A stretch of DNA of 64,000 nt from Acerihabitans sp035013185. Its GTDB lineage: Bacteria; Pseudomonadota; Gammaproteobacteria; Enterobacterales; Enterobacteriaceae. The stretch covers positions 39,413 to 103,412 of the forward strand of contig NZ_JAYGJO010000020.1 of the NCBI RefSeq assembly GCF_035013185.1, written 5' to 3'. The notes below the pieces were generated by a model, which was given only the letters and a program-made list of their open reading frames with translations, was not told the origin of the DNA and made no database searches. This document shows positions 17,412-26,631 of the stretch, one piece after another (positions within the stretch are counted from its first letter, which is position 1; every line of letters starts with the position of its first letter). Position numbers and translations under genes: made by a program.

Positions 17412-19053
17412 AGAGTTTGCCTATGGTTGTCCAGCTATAATTAGATTCACTAATATTCGTAATTATTGATTCAATTCTGACAACAGAAAGATTAGTGTTT
17501 GTAAAAATATTGCTTGGTTCAAAACCTGACTTCACCTCAAAAGAAGTAGTACTCCAAGGCGCTAACTGAGTCTTTTCTTCTGATACAGTTTGCCCCGGCA
17601 ATTTTGGAAGTTTTTCAATTTCAGTATTTTTGAAGTTATATTCAGCCTCTACCTGTTGAAATTGCGAAGCAAAGGAACTCATCAGGTCTGTCAAAGACCC
17701 GGGCTCTTCATTTCCTGCTGGTCTCATTGCATTAGAAATAACCACATAACCCCGATTGCCATTTTGATCACCAGGTATGTCAGCCGCGACTCCAAATATA
17801 CGCGTTACGTCGCGACGAAAATCGTCAACAGTTGAATAAACACCACGTACATAATCGAGTTTAATGTTTTTTTCCTGACAATCAATTTTTATGAGTGCCC
17901 ACCCCCCCCCCATATAAGTTGGGATTTCTTTCAACCTTCGGTGACAAATATCCAGAAACTCTCTAACACTTGGTTTACTCACCCATGGGCGTACTAAATC
18001 ATTAATTTTTACGTCTGAACCAGTTGCCTCCCTGATTCTTTTCCGCTGTAAAGCGATACGATCGTTTTCTGCTTGTTGTAAACGCTGAAACTCAATTTCT
18101 CTCAGATGAGCATTATATCTGTCATATGAAATATACATACAACCTATAACAATAAGTAAACCAACGACGCCTATCTCGCGCTTGGTCATTCCCCATGTAA
18201 GTTGTTTAAGTTTATAACCCTTATTAAGACTCGCAGGCGAAAGTAAATCACTTAGAATGATTTCACTTTCGCCTCTACCCCAATCTGATGGGAAATAATA
18301 TTTGTGCAACTTTTTTGTTGAGCTATACAGACTATTTATTTTACCCTGCAATCGTTCTATTTCTTTACGTGTCCCCAATTTATCACTTTGAGGTACAACG
18401 TTACCATCAACTACAGCAAGGATGTAATAAAGCTTTTCATCGGATTGATCTGTCATATTGCTTTTTTGAATATTCATCATAGCACTTTCAGCAATTTCTA
18501 CCGAACATAAATTCACATCCGAAACTGACAAATTCTGGTCTTCTTTCTTATTTTCCTTTACATATTTTTCTTTTCTGCCATGATTGCGCATCATTGGGGG
18601 AGCGATTTCGAAAACACCCAGCCATGCAGCACCCTCGCTATATATTTCATTTTCAGGATTATGCTCTTCTTCAACTTTTTGTTGCAGCAGTTGATCGCTT
18701 AGATGTACCTGCTCAAGAATACCGGCCAGAGTTGAAGCCAAGCTATACATCTCTTTATTTACGCCCTTATTCTTGCCAACATAGCCTGCCTGAGCTTTCA
18801 TCAATCGTTCACGAATTGCCACAACGTCCATGTTGTTTTCGCGCCCAAAACGTCTGGCTTCACTCATAATCCCACGAGCATTTGAAATCGTATTCCAAAC
18901 AAGACCAGAGACAAAATCTGCCCCATTAATGCGGAGTACGTCGATTTTCTGATTAATGAGCGGCTTTGAGGAACCAGCTTGGCCGCTGTTTCCTCGCGCT
19001 ATATGAGAGCTTTTAAATTTCTTTATAACAGAATCGATTACCTTGTTCGTCAT
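17398..19053 (-). CDS. pilO: PilO pilus assembly protein, with a G10 homopolymer in the gene
   Basis: A 551-residue protein. A membrane segment lies near 290-310 (EIGVVGLLIVIGCMYIS), preceded by a cytoplasmic part and followed by a coiled coil and periplasmic domain. Size, order and topology match R64 PilO, an inner-membrane protein of the thin-pilus machine. Codons near residue 380 (YMGGGWAL) contain ten consecutive G on the coding strand (17902-17911), so a one-base slip would truncate the protein's last third. The frame is intact in this copy. Confidence 0.88.
   Translation of the reverse strand: MTNKVIDSVIKKFKSSHIARGNSGQAGSSKPLINQKIDVLRINGADFVSGLVWNTISNARGIMSEARRFGRENNMDVVAIRERLMKAQAGYVGKNKGVNKEMYSLASTLAGILEQVHLSDQLLQQKVEEEHNPENEIYSEGAAWLGVFEIAPPMMRNHGRKEKYVKENKKEDQNLSVSDVNLCSVEIAESAMMNIQKSNMTDQSDEKLYYILAVVDGNVVPQSDKLGTRKEIERLQGKINSLYSSTKKLHKYYFPSDWGRGESEIILSDLLSPASLNKGYKLKQLTWGMTKREIGVVGLLIVIGCMYISYDRYNAHLREIEFQRLQQAENDRIALQRKRIREATGSDVKINDLVRPWVSKPSVREFLDICHRRLKEIPTYMGGGWALIKIDCQEKNIKLDYVRGVYSTVDDFRRDVTRIFGVAADIPGDQNGNRGYVVISNAMRPAGNEEPGSLTDLMSSFASQFQQVEAEYNFKNTEIEKLPKLPGQTVSEEKTQLAPWSTTSFEVKSGFEPSNIFTNTNLSVVRIESIITNISESNYSWTTIGKLYAKR
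17902..17911 (-). repeat. Homopolymeric G10 tract inside pilO
   Basis: Ten C on the plus strand (G10 in the coding sense), covering the last base of an ATG codon and three GGG codons. It is the longest G/C homopolymer I noticed in the window. Tracts of this length slip during replication in many bacteria. Confidence 0.95.
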
Positions 19054-19062
19054 TTCGCGCCC

Positions 19063-20778
19063 TTACCCCAAAATTACAGGCGTGATCACGATCACAATTA
19101 CATCACGTTGTGAGTTGCGATTTCGTTCACCGCCAAGACCCCAGAATGACGCACCACCAATACCTGATTTATTTCCTGTATCTGCTGCCTGCTCGTAACC
19201 CGCCATTACCAGCGTCTGCCCACTACGGAGTTTCACTCGCTGACTAAAAACTCGGCTGTCAACTTCCGGCATCTCAATTCCATCAGTATCTGTACCGATT
19301 TTACGGATCTGAATCAGTGAACTAAGATTGATTGTGTATTGAAGGAGCAGATCGCGTGTGTCAGGCATGATGTACGGCAACAGCGTCATATTGAAACCGG
19401 TAGTCACTGCACCCGGAGTCAGGCTTGTCTGGCTACCTACGTTCGCAGAGGTTGTTGTAGAGCGTTCCGCAAGGTAACTGGTCGTTCTGGCAACCTGTAC
19501 CGGCGCAGGTTGTAAATTAAGTGTTGTGATTGACGGACTAGTGACAACTGATACCTTACCTTGCTCAGACAGCGCTGAAATCAGGGCTGATGTGCCAGAG
19601 AACCGATCATTGGGATCGATAATTTTGATTGAACCAGATGTTAAGCCGGTGCTAACTGAACTAAAGGCATTGGTAATGTTAAAACCCCATTTACCGCTCA
19701 TGGATTTGTAAACAAGATCCATATTGACGCCTAACTCATCAGTGTCTTTTAATGTGACTGAGAGAATTTTTACGTTCAGCAAAACTTGCTGAGTTATTTT
19801 TTTATTCTCATTATCAACATAACGACCAATTCGCTGTAATGCAGCTGGCGTGTCAGTTACGGTTACGTTTCCGGTTGAAGCAGAAAGCTGTAAACGCCCA
19901 ACATTTGGCGTCAAAAGACTACGCAGGTTTTTTTCAATATCAGCAAGCAGATCACTTTTAATTGATGACGAAGTAGACGAGTTAGAACCAGAGTCGCCAC
20001 TCACGCCACCTGAGCTTGATGAACTGCTCCCAGATGCACCACCGGATGCACCGGTACTTGTCGAAGTGCCTGCCGTCACACGAGTAGCTGTTTCTGTCGC
20101 TGAGGGCATAGCCATGATTGAGAACGTTTTGGAATCAATATATGACACTGTAATGCCAGTGCTGTCATCATAATGATAGAACAGCCCCGCCAGTGATGTC
20201 AGTCTGTCCATAACACCGGCAAGTGTACCCTGATACGAAAATTTGAAGTTCTGAACAGAAGATGGTCGAGAGCTGTACGATGTAGTTAAACCTGTATTAC
20301 CATTAGGTACAGGCGGTAATGTCACATTGCCAGGTATCTCTGGCGGTGCAGGAATTTGGGTAGAAGGTGAACCGCTCACAGGCACACTGGCTGTGGATAC
20401 GGATGACAGTAAACCTACCGCATCTGGAGTAAGCCGGATCGCAACGCCACAGTTTGACGAAATGGTCTCAATTGCGTCAAAAAAGCTGATGGGCATTTTA
20501 GGCGCATATGTACAAGGCCGGTTAAGCGCAGCGGGAATATTCTGCATGGACTTTTGCTCAACGACTTGAGTATCAACCCAAACGCCATTCTTAATAGTAA
20601 ATCCAGAATCAATGTCAGATCGCTGATTACGCATACCACTGGCAATACGTGTTGTCTGATTTGCAGTATTGTCTGCTTTAGCAATTGTATCGTTAATGTT
20701 TTTATAAGCGCATCCAGAGAGTGAGGCAATTAAGAACGACAATAAAACTGCTTTAGATAGTGCTAATTTTAATTTCAT
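19063..20778 (-). CDS. pilN: PilN outer-membrane secretin lipoprotein
   Basis: A 571-residue lipoprotein. The leader ends in the lipobox LSGC with the acylated cysteine at position 23. N-terminal N-domains (TLAGVMDRLTSLAGL, about 185) are followed by a Ser/Gly-rich linker (about 230-265) and the secretin core (VLLNVKILSVTLKDTDELG, SLTPGAVTTGFNMTLLPYI, VDSRVFSQRVKLRSGQTLVM). It should form the outer-membrane pore for the thin pilus. AAAGGTTAATT provides the ribosome site. It lies between pilL and pilO as in R64. Confidence 0.93.
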   Translation of the reverse strand: MKLKLALSKAVLLSFLIASLSGCAYKNINDTIAKADNTANQTTRIASGMRNQRSDIDSGFTIKNGVWVDTQVVEQKSMQNIPAALNRPCTYAPKMPISFFDAIETISSNCGVAIRLTPDAVGLLSSVSTASVPVSGSPSTQIPAPPEIPGNVTLPPVPNGNTGLTTSYSSRPSSVQNFKFSYQGTLAGVMDRLTSLAGLFYHYDDSTGITVSYIDSKTFSIMAMPSATETATRVTAGTSTSTGASGGASGSSSSSSGGVSGDSGSNSSTSSSIKSDLLADIEKNLRSLLTPNVGRLQLSASTGNVTVTDTPAALQRIGRYVDNENKKITQQVLLNVKILSVTLKDTDELGVNMDLVYKSMSGKWGFNITNAFSSVSTGLTSGSIKIIDPNDRFSGTSALISALSEQGKVSVVTSPSITTLNLQPAPVQVARTTSYLAERSTTTSANVGSQTSLTPGAVTTGFNMTLLPYIMPDTRDLLLQYTINLSSLIQIRKIGTDTDGIEMPEVDSRVFSQRVKLRSGQTLVMAGYEQAADTGNKSGIGGASFWGLGGERNRNSQRDVIVIVITPVILG

Positions 20779-20780
20779 AA

Positions 20781-21890
20781 TTAACCTTTATTATTACCCT
20801 TAAGTGTCACTACTAACAATTTCTGACCAGGATATGCTTCAGTATTAAACGGGTATGGTGCTGAGTCATATAGCGCTAATACTTTTTTCATCGCTTCCAT
20901 AAAACCTGCATCTGATTTATCTTTCGAAGTGACCGTAAATGGCGTGATAATGTTGTAGTCTTTTTCTTGAGTGCGCCAGACTAACGTCCAGCCTTGTTCA
21001 GCTGTCCATTCCGAAACCATCGCTGAAATCATGACACCACTTCTGGCTGTCCAGGTAGACAACGTCACGGGCTTATATGAAACTACAGGTTTTATTTCAT
21101 TTTCAACTTGAATTTTTTTGCCAGCCAATCGTGATGGGGAGTTTATATTCTGGTCATTAGTAAACGGTGACTTTGAATTTTTTTTATTAGCAATGACTAC
21201 AATGTTATCTGAAGACTTCCCTGGTGATTTTAATGTAGCTGAGACAACTGTAGTTTCAGAATAAGGAATTATTTTTTCTTTTTCTTGACTTACGTATATT
21301 TTTGAATTAGACCAATCAACAACCGCTTTAAGATGATTGTTATCAAGGACTTTATCTAATGAGATTAACCACCGCTCACCACTACTCCAGATTATATGTT
21401 GTTTGGTATATTTTTTCTGAACAGAGGGGTACAGCAACACACCATAACCGGTAGGGATGATTTTCTGCAAGCCCCCGCTGAGTGTGGAACTGCTTCCTGT
21501 TGACGCAGTTAAAGGGATGGTGGCGGGGAAATTCCCAATAAAAGTAATATGGTTAAGGCTCTTGGATAACGCCTGAATTTCGGTAGCAGACATTGATGAC
21601 GCCGGTAATGATTTTGGTGTAATCGAATTATTTTTTACTGCCGGACTTGGAGGCAGCATACGTACAGGTGAAACATTCCGGGTGTTGGCTAATTGACCTG
21701 CCTGATATGGTTCATCAATAAAAATATTTTTTTCAGGACTCACATTCTGAAGTGCCTTTGTGCTTTGAATTACCGGAGGTTTAGCACCGGTATACTCATA
21801 ACTTGGGATAACGTCAAATCCAGCAAAAGCAGATGGAATATTGCAATATGAAAATAGTGCCAACGCAAAGGCTGAAACATAATGTTTCAT
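20781..21890 (-). CDS. pilL: PilL pilus biogenesis protein (TcpQ-type C-terminus)
   Basis: A 369-residue exported protein with signal peptide MKHYVSAFALALFSYC ending near SAFA. The middle (PTGYGVLLYPSVQKKY, SGERWLISLDKVLDNN) and the C-terminus (MVSEWTAEQGWTLVWRTQEK, near 295) each look like TcpQ/PilL domains, which help secretin assembly in type IVb pili. GGAGAAAACC lies before the ATG. It is followed by pilN with a 2-base gap. Confidence 0.85.
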   Translation of the reverse strand: MKHYVSAFALALFSYCNIPSAFAGFDVIPSYEYTGAKPPVIQSTKALQNVSPEKNIFIDEPYQAGQLANTRNVSPVRMLPPSPAVKNNSITPKSLPASSMSATEIQALSKSLNHITFIGNFPATIPLTASTGSSSTLSGGLQKIIPTGYGVLLYPSVQKKYTKQHIIWSSGERWLISLDKVLDNNHLKAVVDWSNSKIYVSQEKEKIIPYSETTVVSATLKSPGKSSDNIVVIANKKNSKSPFTNDQNINSPSRLAGKKIQVENEIKPVVSYKPVTLSTWTARSGVMISAMVSEWTAEQGWTLVWRTQEKDYNIITPFTVTSKDKSDAGFMEAMKKVLALYDSAPYPFNTEAYPGQKLLVVTLKGNNKG

Positions 21891-21992
21891 GGTTTTCTCC
21901 AGAAAACTTTTAAATTATTAGGTTCATAATTATTCAATTATCTATTCTAAAAAAATATTATTCAACCTAATTTAAAATCAAAACACTTTTAT

Positions 21993-22457
21993 TTAATTAA
22001 CGCTTACATAAACAACATCACCATTTTGAATCACTGAGGGTAATGTAACCCCAGTAACATTTTGCCCTTTCACATTAAACTGCCCATTACTTGAATGACC
22101 AACATTTAATGAATTATCTGTTAACTCGCGAAGACGACCTTCCAAACCACCAGGGCATCCCCCCGTGCAATAAACAAAACCACGCCCCCCGCTTAAATAG
22201 TTTCTAATACGAACATCTCGCCCAGAAAACCATTGTGGAACATTTAATTCACTGTCTGTAGCAGCCCCAGATTTGGCAGGGTTAGTCCGCGAATACGATG
22301 ATACATACCCCCGATAACTAGCCATCTGATTTGCAAGAGAGTCAATCTGGCCTATGACATTAATATTTTGTTCATCATTAAATAGCTTATTCCGACCTGA
22401 CGCAGTAACGATCAATATTAAAAAGGCGATTGCAGTAATTACTTGTCCAGGTGTCAT
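21993..22457 (-). CDS. pilM: PilM-like small membrane-anchored pilus protein
   Basis: A 154-residue protein with one N-terminal membrane segment (VITAIAFLILIVTASG) and a periplasmic domain ending in TLPSVIQNGDVVYVSVN. This architecture and its place beside pilL fit PilM of R64 (about 145 residues). A cysteine pair (YCTGGCPGG) is visible near 115. In R64 the order is pilL-pilM-pilN; here it precedes pilL, a small rearrangement. It starts the minus-strand pil operon, divergent from pilT across 102 bases. Confidence 0.7.
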   Translation of the reverse strand: MTPGQVITAIAFLILIVTASGRNKLFNDEQNINVIGQIDSLANQMASYRGYVSSYSRTNPAKSGAATDSELNVPQWFSGRDVRIRNYLSGGRGFVYCTGGCPGGLEGRLRELTDNSLNVGHSSNGQFNVKGQNVTGVTLPSVIQNGDVVYVSVN

Positions 22458-22559
22458 TAAAATTGATTCCAGTAGATTTGTATTGAATTACATATTAATA
22501 TAATACCAGTTAATAAATAAAAAACTCTTCATAAATAAACTAATTTTTCGGAGATTTAT

Positions 22560-23045
22560 ATGGATGGTTTACCACCGCTTTCTAATGCTCAGATTGAGCA
22601 TATGCGACAGCTCGAACCCTGCGTAAAAATGGCCTCGGAACGCTATCGAATAAATACTGAAATATTCAGAGCAATAGTTCTGACCGAATACACTAAGCCA
22701 GGACAGGTTGTCAAAAACAAGAACGGATCTGTTGACATGAGTGTGGCGGGAATTAATTCAATTCATCTCCCTGAACTCAAAAAATTCCACATTGACAGAG
22801 ATGTTTTGGTTAACAACACCTGCGTAAACCTGATGGTAGGTGCCTGGATACTTGCTCAAAGAATGGCTGAAGTCAATACAAACGATCCAAAGCAGCTCTG
22901 GAGGGCAATTGGCGCTTATAACTCTAAAACAGAGAAATGGAATTTTATTTACCAGAGACTCGTCTGGAATAATATTCAACGCTTGCGCATCTATTATCCT
23001 CAAATAAATTACACCTTTAAGGATATGAAAATTGCATCTAACTAA
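22560..23045 (+). CDS. pilT: PilT lytic transglycosylase (VirB1-like)
   Basis: A 161-residue lysozyme-fold protein. The likely catalytic glutamate is in IVLTEYTKPG (about residue 42), followed by VKNKNGSVDMSVAGINSIHL and GAYNSKTEKWNFIY near the C-terminus, both characteristic of VirB1/PilT-type murein transglycosylases. No clear signal peptide is visible, which is odd for a periplasmic enzyme. CGGAG precedes the ATG. It is transcribed divergently from the rest of the pil genes and overlaps pilU. Confidence 0.85.
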   Translation: MDGLPPLSNAQIEHMRQLEPCVKMASERYRINTEIFRAIVLTEYTKPGQVVKNKNGSVDMSVAGINSIHLPELKKFHIDRDVLVNNTCVNLMVGAWILAQRMAEVNTNDPKQLWRAIGAYNSKTEKWNFIYQRLVWNNIQRLRIYYPQINYTFKDMKIASN

Positions 23046-23850
23046 ACGATGTTTTGAGTTCACATTATCATCCTTGCTAATTATAAGCCTGGGTGTAACT
23101 GTTGATTTTTATTCTGGTGCATTCTTAAACAATAGCATCTTTTTTTTTGTATCAGTTATATATGCATTCATATCACTACCGCTTATGGCAATGACTATGT
23201 ATTATTTCCCCAAAAAAATAATTATTGAACATATAAATTATTGTAAAAAATTTCTTGGACTAGATAAAAAATTAATAAAAAATATTTCCACCTTCCCCAC
23301 TGATGACTACATTGTCAATTTTTTTACTTTATTCATATTTTCTGGTATCGCATCTGTATTAGTTGCAATAATTATTATCTTTTCTTTTATTAATTTGCCA
23401 TTTGAAGTAAAATTAATTTATTTAACATTTTCCCAAACCCTTATTGTGTTGGCTTGGATTGATTTCAAGAACTTCATGATTCCTGAAGAAATAACACTTC
23501 CGTTAATGATTATCGGATTAACCATTTCAGTTACAGAATTATCTCCAGTGACTATAAATGATTCTGTAAAAGGTTTTTTATTCCCAGCACTAATTGTTGT
23601 CTGTATGAAAACCATAAAAATGCTAGCAGAAGTCTTTAGAGTTTTCCCAGACAAAGAATTTATCGGCATGGGGGATATTTACTTACTTTCCGTGTGTGGT
23701 GCCTGGCTGGGAATGTCACGAATGGTTTATATGATGATGTATATTTTAAGCTTTTCTCTAATATATGCAGTCATACTCAGAACAAGAAAGATTCCCCTGG
23801 CAGTTCCGATATGTCTTTCATCAGCAACAATTCTGCTAACTCAATTTTAA
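23032..23850 (+). CDS. pilU: PilU prepilin peptidase
   Basis: A 272-residue polytopic membrane protein with the two catalytic aspartates of the GxGD prepilin peptidases: WIDFKNFMIPE (about residue 143) and GMGDIYLLS (about 214). About seven hydrophobic segments are present. The N-terminal cysteine-containing methylase module of PilD is absent, as in PilU. The frame opens with TTG at 23032, overlapping the pilT end by 14 bases, with AAGGAT upstream. It should process PilS and PilV leaders. Confidence 0.87.
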   Translation: MHLTKRCFEFTLSSLLIISLGVTVDFYSGAFLNNSIFFFVSVIYAFISLPLMAMTMYYFPKKIIIEHINYCKKFLGLDKKLIKNISTFPTDDYIVNFFTLFIFSGIASVLVAIIIIFSFINLPFEVKLIYLTFSQTLIVLAWIDFKNFMIPEEITLPLMIIGLTISVTELSPVTINDSVKGFLFPALIVVCMKTIKMLAEVFRVFPDKEFIGMGDIYLLSVCGAWLGMSRMVYMMMYILSFSLIYAVILRTRKIPLAVPICLSSATILLTQF

Positions 23851-23862
23851 ATTGAGTATTGA

Positions 23863-23887
23863 GAAAGGGGCGACGTTAGCCCCTTTC
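23863..23887. terminator. Hairpin between converging pilU and the 24-31 kb operon
   Basis: A perfect 9-bp stem (GAAAGGGGC / GCCCCTTTC) with a 7-base loop between two convergent genes. Neither side has a strong U-tract (AATAAATTATTT on plus). Position suggests a bidirectional terminator. Confidence 0.5.
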
Positions 23888-23897
23888 AATAAATTAT

Positions 23898-25457
23898 TTA
23901 TGGTGATGGAGCGTTTTCTGACTCTTGTCCTTTTGATGAAGTAAATCTGCTGATAGCTTCCCGGATTTTCTCAACAATTTCTTTGATACGCATTTTGAAC
24001 TCTTCCAGTTTAGAGAACATATCTTCTCCTGGCGGTGCGTCTGCTACAACTTCTTCCATCTGCTCTCGCTGTTTTTCCAATTCAGAATCAATGTGTTCAG
24101 ACGCATCATGATCAACAACTCTTTGCTGCTTATCTTTCAACACCTGGTAGGTTTCAATCCACTCGTCCAGATTATTGTCTGCGGTTTTCAGCGTATCTTT
24201 CAGCTCTGTATCATTTTCAACGGCATTCTGAATGGTTTCGCGAATGTAAGCATATTCTGGATCGTGAGATATTTTCTGATTCATCTCTGTTACGCTTATA
24301 CCATTTTCTCGCGCCAGAGCCTCAATTTGCGATTTAATTGGTTTAACTTTTTCATGCGCCCAGAAAGTATCAATACTTTCACGATATGCATCACGTCGGG
24401 CTTCCATTTGACCGAACAGGAAGTTGTCTGGTGATTTTGATGGGCTTGGAAGTGAATAAATTATTGGCGAATCACTCTCAGAAAAATCCCGTTCAGACTT
24501 ATTCCCCTCCACATCTGCTATGGGTTGTGTCGCTTCAGCCTCAGGTGAATCAGCTTTAGGATGCGATGGCGTCTGATTTTGCAGACCGCTACTGACAGAC
24601 TTCATAAACGTCCCTGCTCTGTTAGCTAGTACGCCCGTCAGCGCAGCACCACCTCCTATAAGGGAGGCAATCCCTCCAGCAAGATGATCAACACCATTAC
24701 GCACGTCTGCCATATTCTTACGATAGGTTCCCTGCGGCGCGGGAGCACCTCCCGAGCCGCCGAGAGTGAAACGCTGATGTGGCTCACCGCCATCCATGGG
24801 ATCAACGTCGACATTCTCGAAATGCAGTGTCCGACTACCTGGAGGGAATGATTGTCCCTGATTTTTATAGACTGTCTGCGGATCGTCTGCTTCATTTGCT
24901 AAATCGCGCAACGTCTCTGTTCGAACATGTGCATTTTTATCGGAAAGTTTGACTTCCTCAAAATGCTCGTTTACTGAATCTGCCTTATTAAAGTCGCTGG
25001 AATCACGCTCAATTTTGTCCTTTAACTGGTTTGTGATCGTAATAGTTTCACCTGACTCAAGAAATAATGGCGACACCTTATCACTGGACAGCGAGAAATT
25101 TTGATTAAAATTTTCAAATTCGGCGTTATTTGCAATATTAGAGAAGTGTGCAATAACATGAACAATTGATACATTCTGATAAACAAGCTGTTCTTTTTGA
25201 AAAATACCATATTCCTGTGCAGCTTCCAGCTCGTCTACCACTTCCCATTCATCAGATTCGTTTTTTTTAAGGCCTCCAACAGAAAGATTTGCTTCACCAC
25301 TCCCATCGTATATAGGGATATCTTTTTCTTTTAATACTTCTTCGATGTTGATTTCTGGAGTCGAAAGCGGTCGTGCCGAATTGACTTCAATTTCATTTTC
25401 TTTCGGTGTAAAAACGGGAATATCAAAATCATCATTCAGATCGTCTGAGTAACTCAT
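23898..25457 (-). CDS. Large acidic protein of unknown function, last gene of the exported-protein operon
   Basis: A 519-residue acidic protein starting MSYSDDLNDDFDIPVF; AAAGGGGG precedes the ATG at 25457. It has no signal peptide. A Gly/Ala-rich hydrophobic stretch (GGIASLIGGGAALTGVLANR, about 270-290) may be amphipathic or membrane-active. The last ~200 residues are strongly helical and probably coiled-coil (EKQREQMEEVV, KLEEFKMRIKEIVEKIREAI). I do not recognise the family. It lies about 60 bases after the M23 peptidase gene in the same direction. A transfer-related or translocated protein is possible but unsupported. Confidence 0.75.
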   Translation of the reverse strand: MSYSDDLNDDFDIPVFTPKENEIEVNSARPLSTPEINIEEVLKEKDIPIYDGSGEANLSVGGLKKNESDEWEVVDELEAAQEYGIFQKEQLVYQNVSIVHVIAHFSNIANNAEFENFNQNFSLSSDKVSPLFLESGETITITNQLKDKIERDSSDFNKADSVNEHFEEVKLSDKNAHVRTETLRDLANEADDPQTVYKNQGQSFPPGSRTLHFENVDVDPMDGGEPHQRFTLGGSGGAPAPQGTYRKNMADVRNGVDHLAGGIASLIGGGAALTGVLANRAGTFMKSVSSGLQNQTPSHPKADSPEAEATQPIADVEGNKSERDFSESDSPIIYSLPSPSKSPDNFLFGQMEARRDAYRESIDTFWAHEKVKPIKSQIEALARENGISVTEMNQKISHDPEYAYIRETIQNAVENDTELKDTLKTADNNLDEWIETYQVLKDKQQRVVDHDASEHIDSELEKQREQMEEVVADAPPGEDMFSKLEEFKMRIKEIVEKIREAISRFTSSKGQESENAPSP

Positions 25458-25515
25458 AACCACCCCCTTTCAGCTATTTTAGATTAACAAAGATGATTAT
25501 AATATTTAGTAGGCA

Positions 25516-26631
25516 TCACTTGATAGCATTAATAGTATTATTAACACTCGCTTTTTTCATATCCTGACTGACTTTCTCTTTCATTCCATTTAATTGATTT
25601 GATGTCAGTAATGCCATTAACCCTTCAATGCGATCTTTCTTTTTCATTATTTGATTATCAATATAATTTTCAAGCCCCTGCGCTCGTACATAATCAAGAA
25701 TGAGCGCCCGCTGCCCCACACGCGTTAGTTCTGTATTCCAGTCTGAATCAGTAAACCGACGGTATGCCTCTGTCTGCATCATTTCTGATGCAGACAGAGT
25801 GCTGTACTTTCCAATAGGTGGCTCTGGAAGCGCACCATATACCCCACTGTCCTCAACAAACGCCGCCGTACTTTCCCCGCTTGCCTGCGCTTTGAGCGCA
25901 TCGCTGTTACCCGCTGCGATTTGCACATCATCAGCACCATCAACAGGTGTGCCCCCGTCTAGCGCGGAACCAAATAGGATCGCATACTGTGATTTTGTGT
26001 CCCCACCAAGAATCTTGGCATCTTCAGGATGACCGTCATTAATCGTAAACGTCTGGCAAAAATGCGGAGACGGATCGGTTTTATAGCCAATGCCCGACTG
26101 GAATTTAACAGTGTTAGAAAGGGAAGCTGGATCGAAAGTCCCCCTCAACGCCTGAGGGTTAAATGCCTTTGCCCGGACATCATTTTTATCAGACGACCCA
26201 TAGGTCAAATGCAGATGTTTAGCCATCGATGTAGAGGGGGTATTCCCCGAAACACCCACCTGCTGCCCAGCTGTGATTTTTTCACCCATATGCACGTTTA
26301 CCGCACTCAAATGATAAAATGCGATGATATCTTTATTACTCAGTTGCATTAGCACACCATTACCGGCTGAACCGCGAGCACCTGCGTAAACAACGGTTGC
26401 ATCGCCGGGAGCCTTAACCGGCTTTGACACGCCGCTGGTTGAGAAATCCAGGCCGTCATGCATATGCGCGTTCTGGTTAGCAGACCCGAAGTTATCGGCC
26501 CCGCCGCCACGAGATTTACCAAATCGACCCGAGACAATTTCAGCATCGGTTGGAGGCATGAGACAGCTATCCGCAAGAGCATTAAAGCTGGCCATAAAAC
26601 ACAGCGCGACGAAGGGGAGAGAGCGTTTCAT
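25516..26631 (-). CDS. Exported M23-family (LytM) metallopeptidase
   Basis: A 371-residue protein with signal peptide KRSLPFVALCFMASFNALA. The M23 domain (about 30-170) carries the zinc ligands in HMHDGLDF and HLHLTY, with the usual KAPGDATVVYAG and GEKITAGQQVGVSGNT strands. Such enzymes cut peptidoglycan cross-links. The C-terminal ~200 residues are helical and unrecognised. The ATG overlaps the upstream stop (TGATG). In this operon it may open the wall for the transfer channel or pilus. Confidence 0.88.
   Translation of the reverse strand: MKRSLPFVALCFMASFNALADSCLMPPTDAEIVSGRFGKSRGGGADNFGSANQNAHMHDGLDFSTSGVSKPVKAPGDATVVYAGARGSAGNGVLMQLSNKDIIAFYHLSAVNVHMGEKITAGQQVGVSGNTPSTSMAKHLHLTYGSSDKNDVRAKAFNPQALRGTFDPASLSNTVKFQSGIGYKTDPSPHFCQTFTINDGHPEDAKILGGDTKSQYAILFGSALDGGTPVDGADDVQIAAGNSDALKAQASGESTAAFVEDSGVYGALPEPPIGKYSTLSASEMMQTEAYRRFTDSDWNTELTRVGQRALILDYVRAQGLENYIDNQIMKKKDRIEGLMALLTSNQLNGMKEKVSQDMKKASVNNTINAIK

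Noticed and set aside
23143..23151. T-run in pilU as a phase-variation tract
   Set aside because: A short T tract is common in AT-rich DNA of this kind and is much weaker evidence than the G10 tract in pilO.
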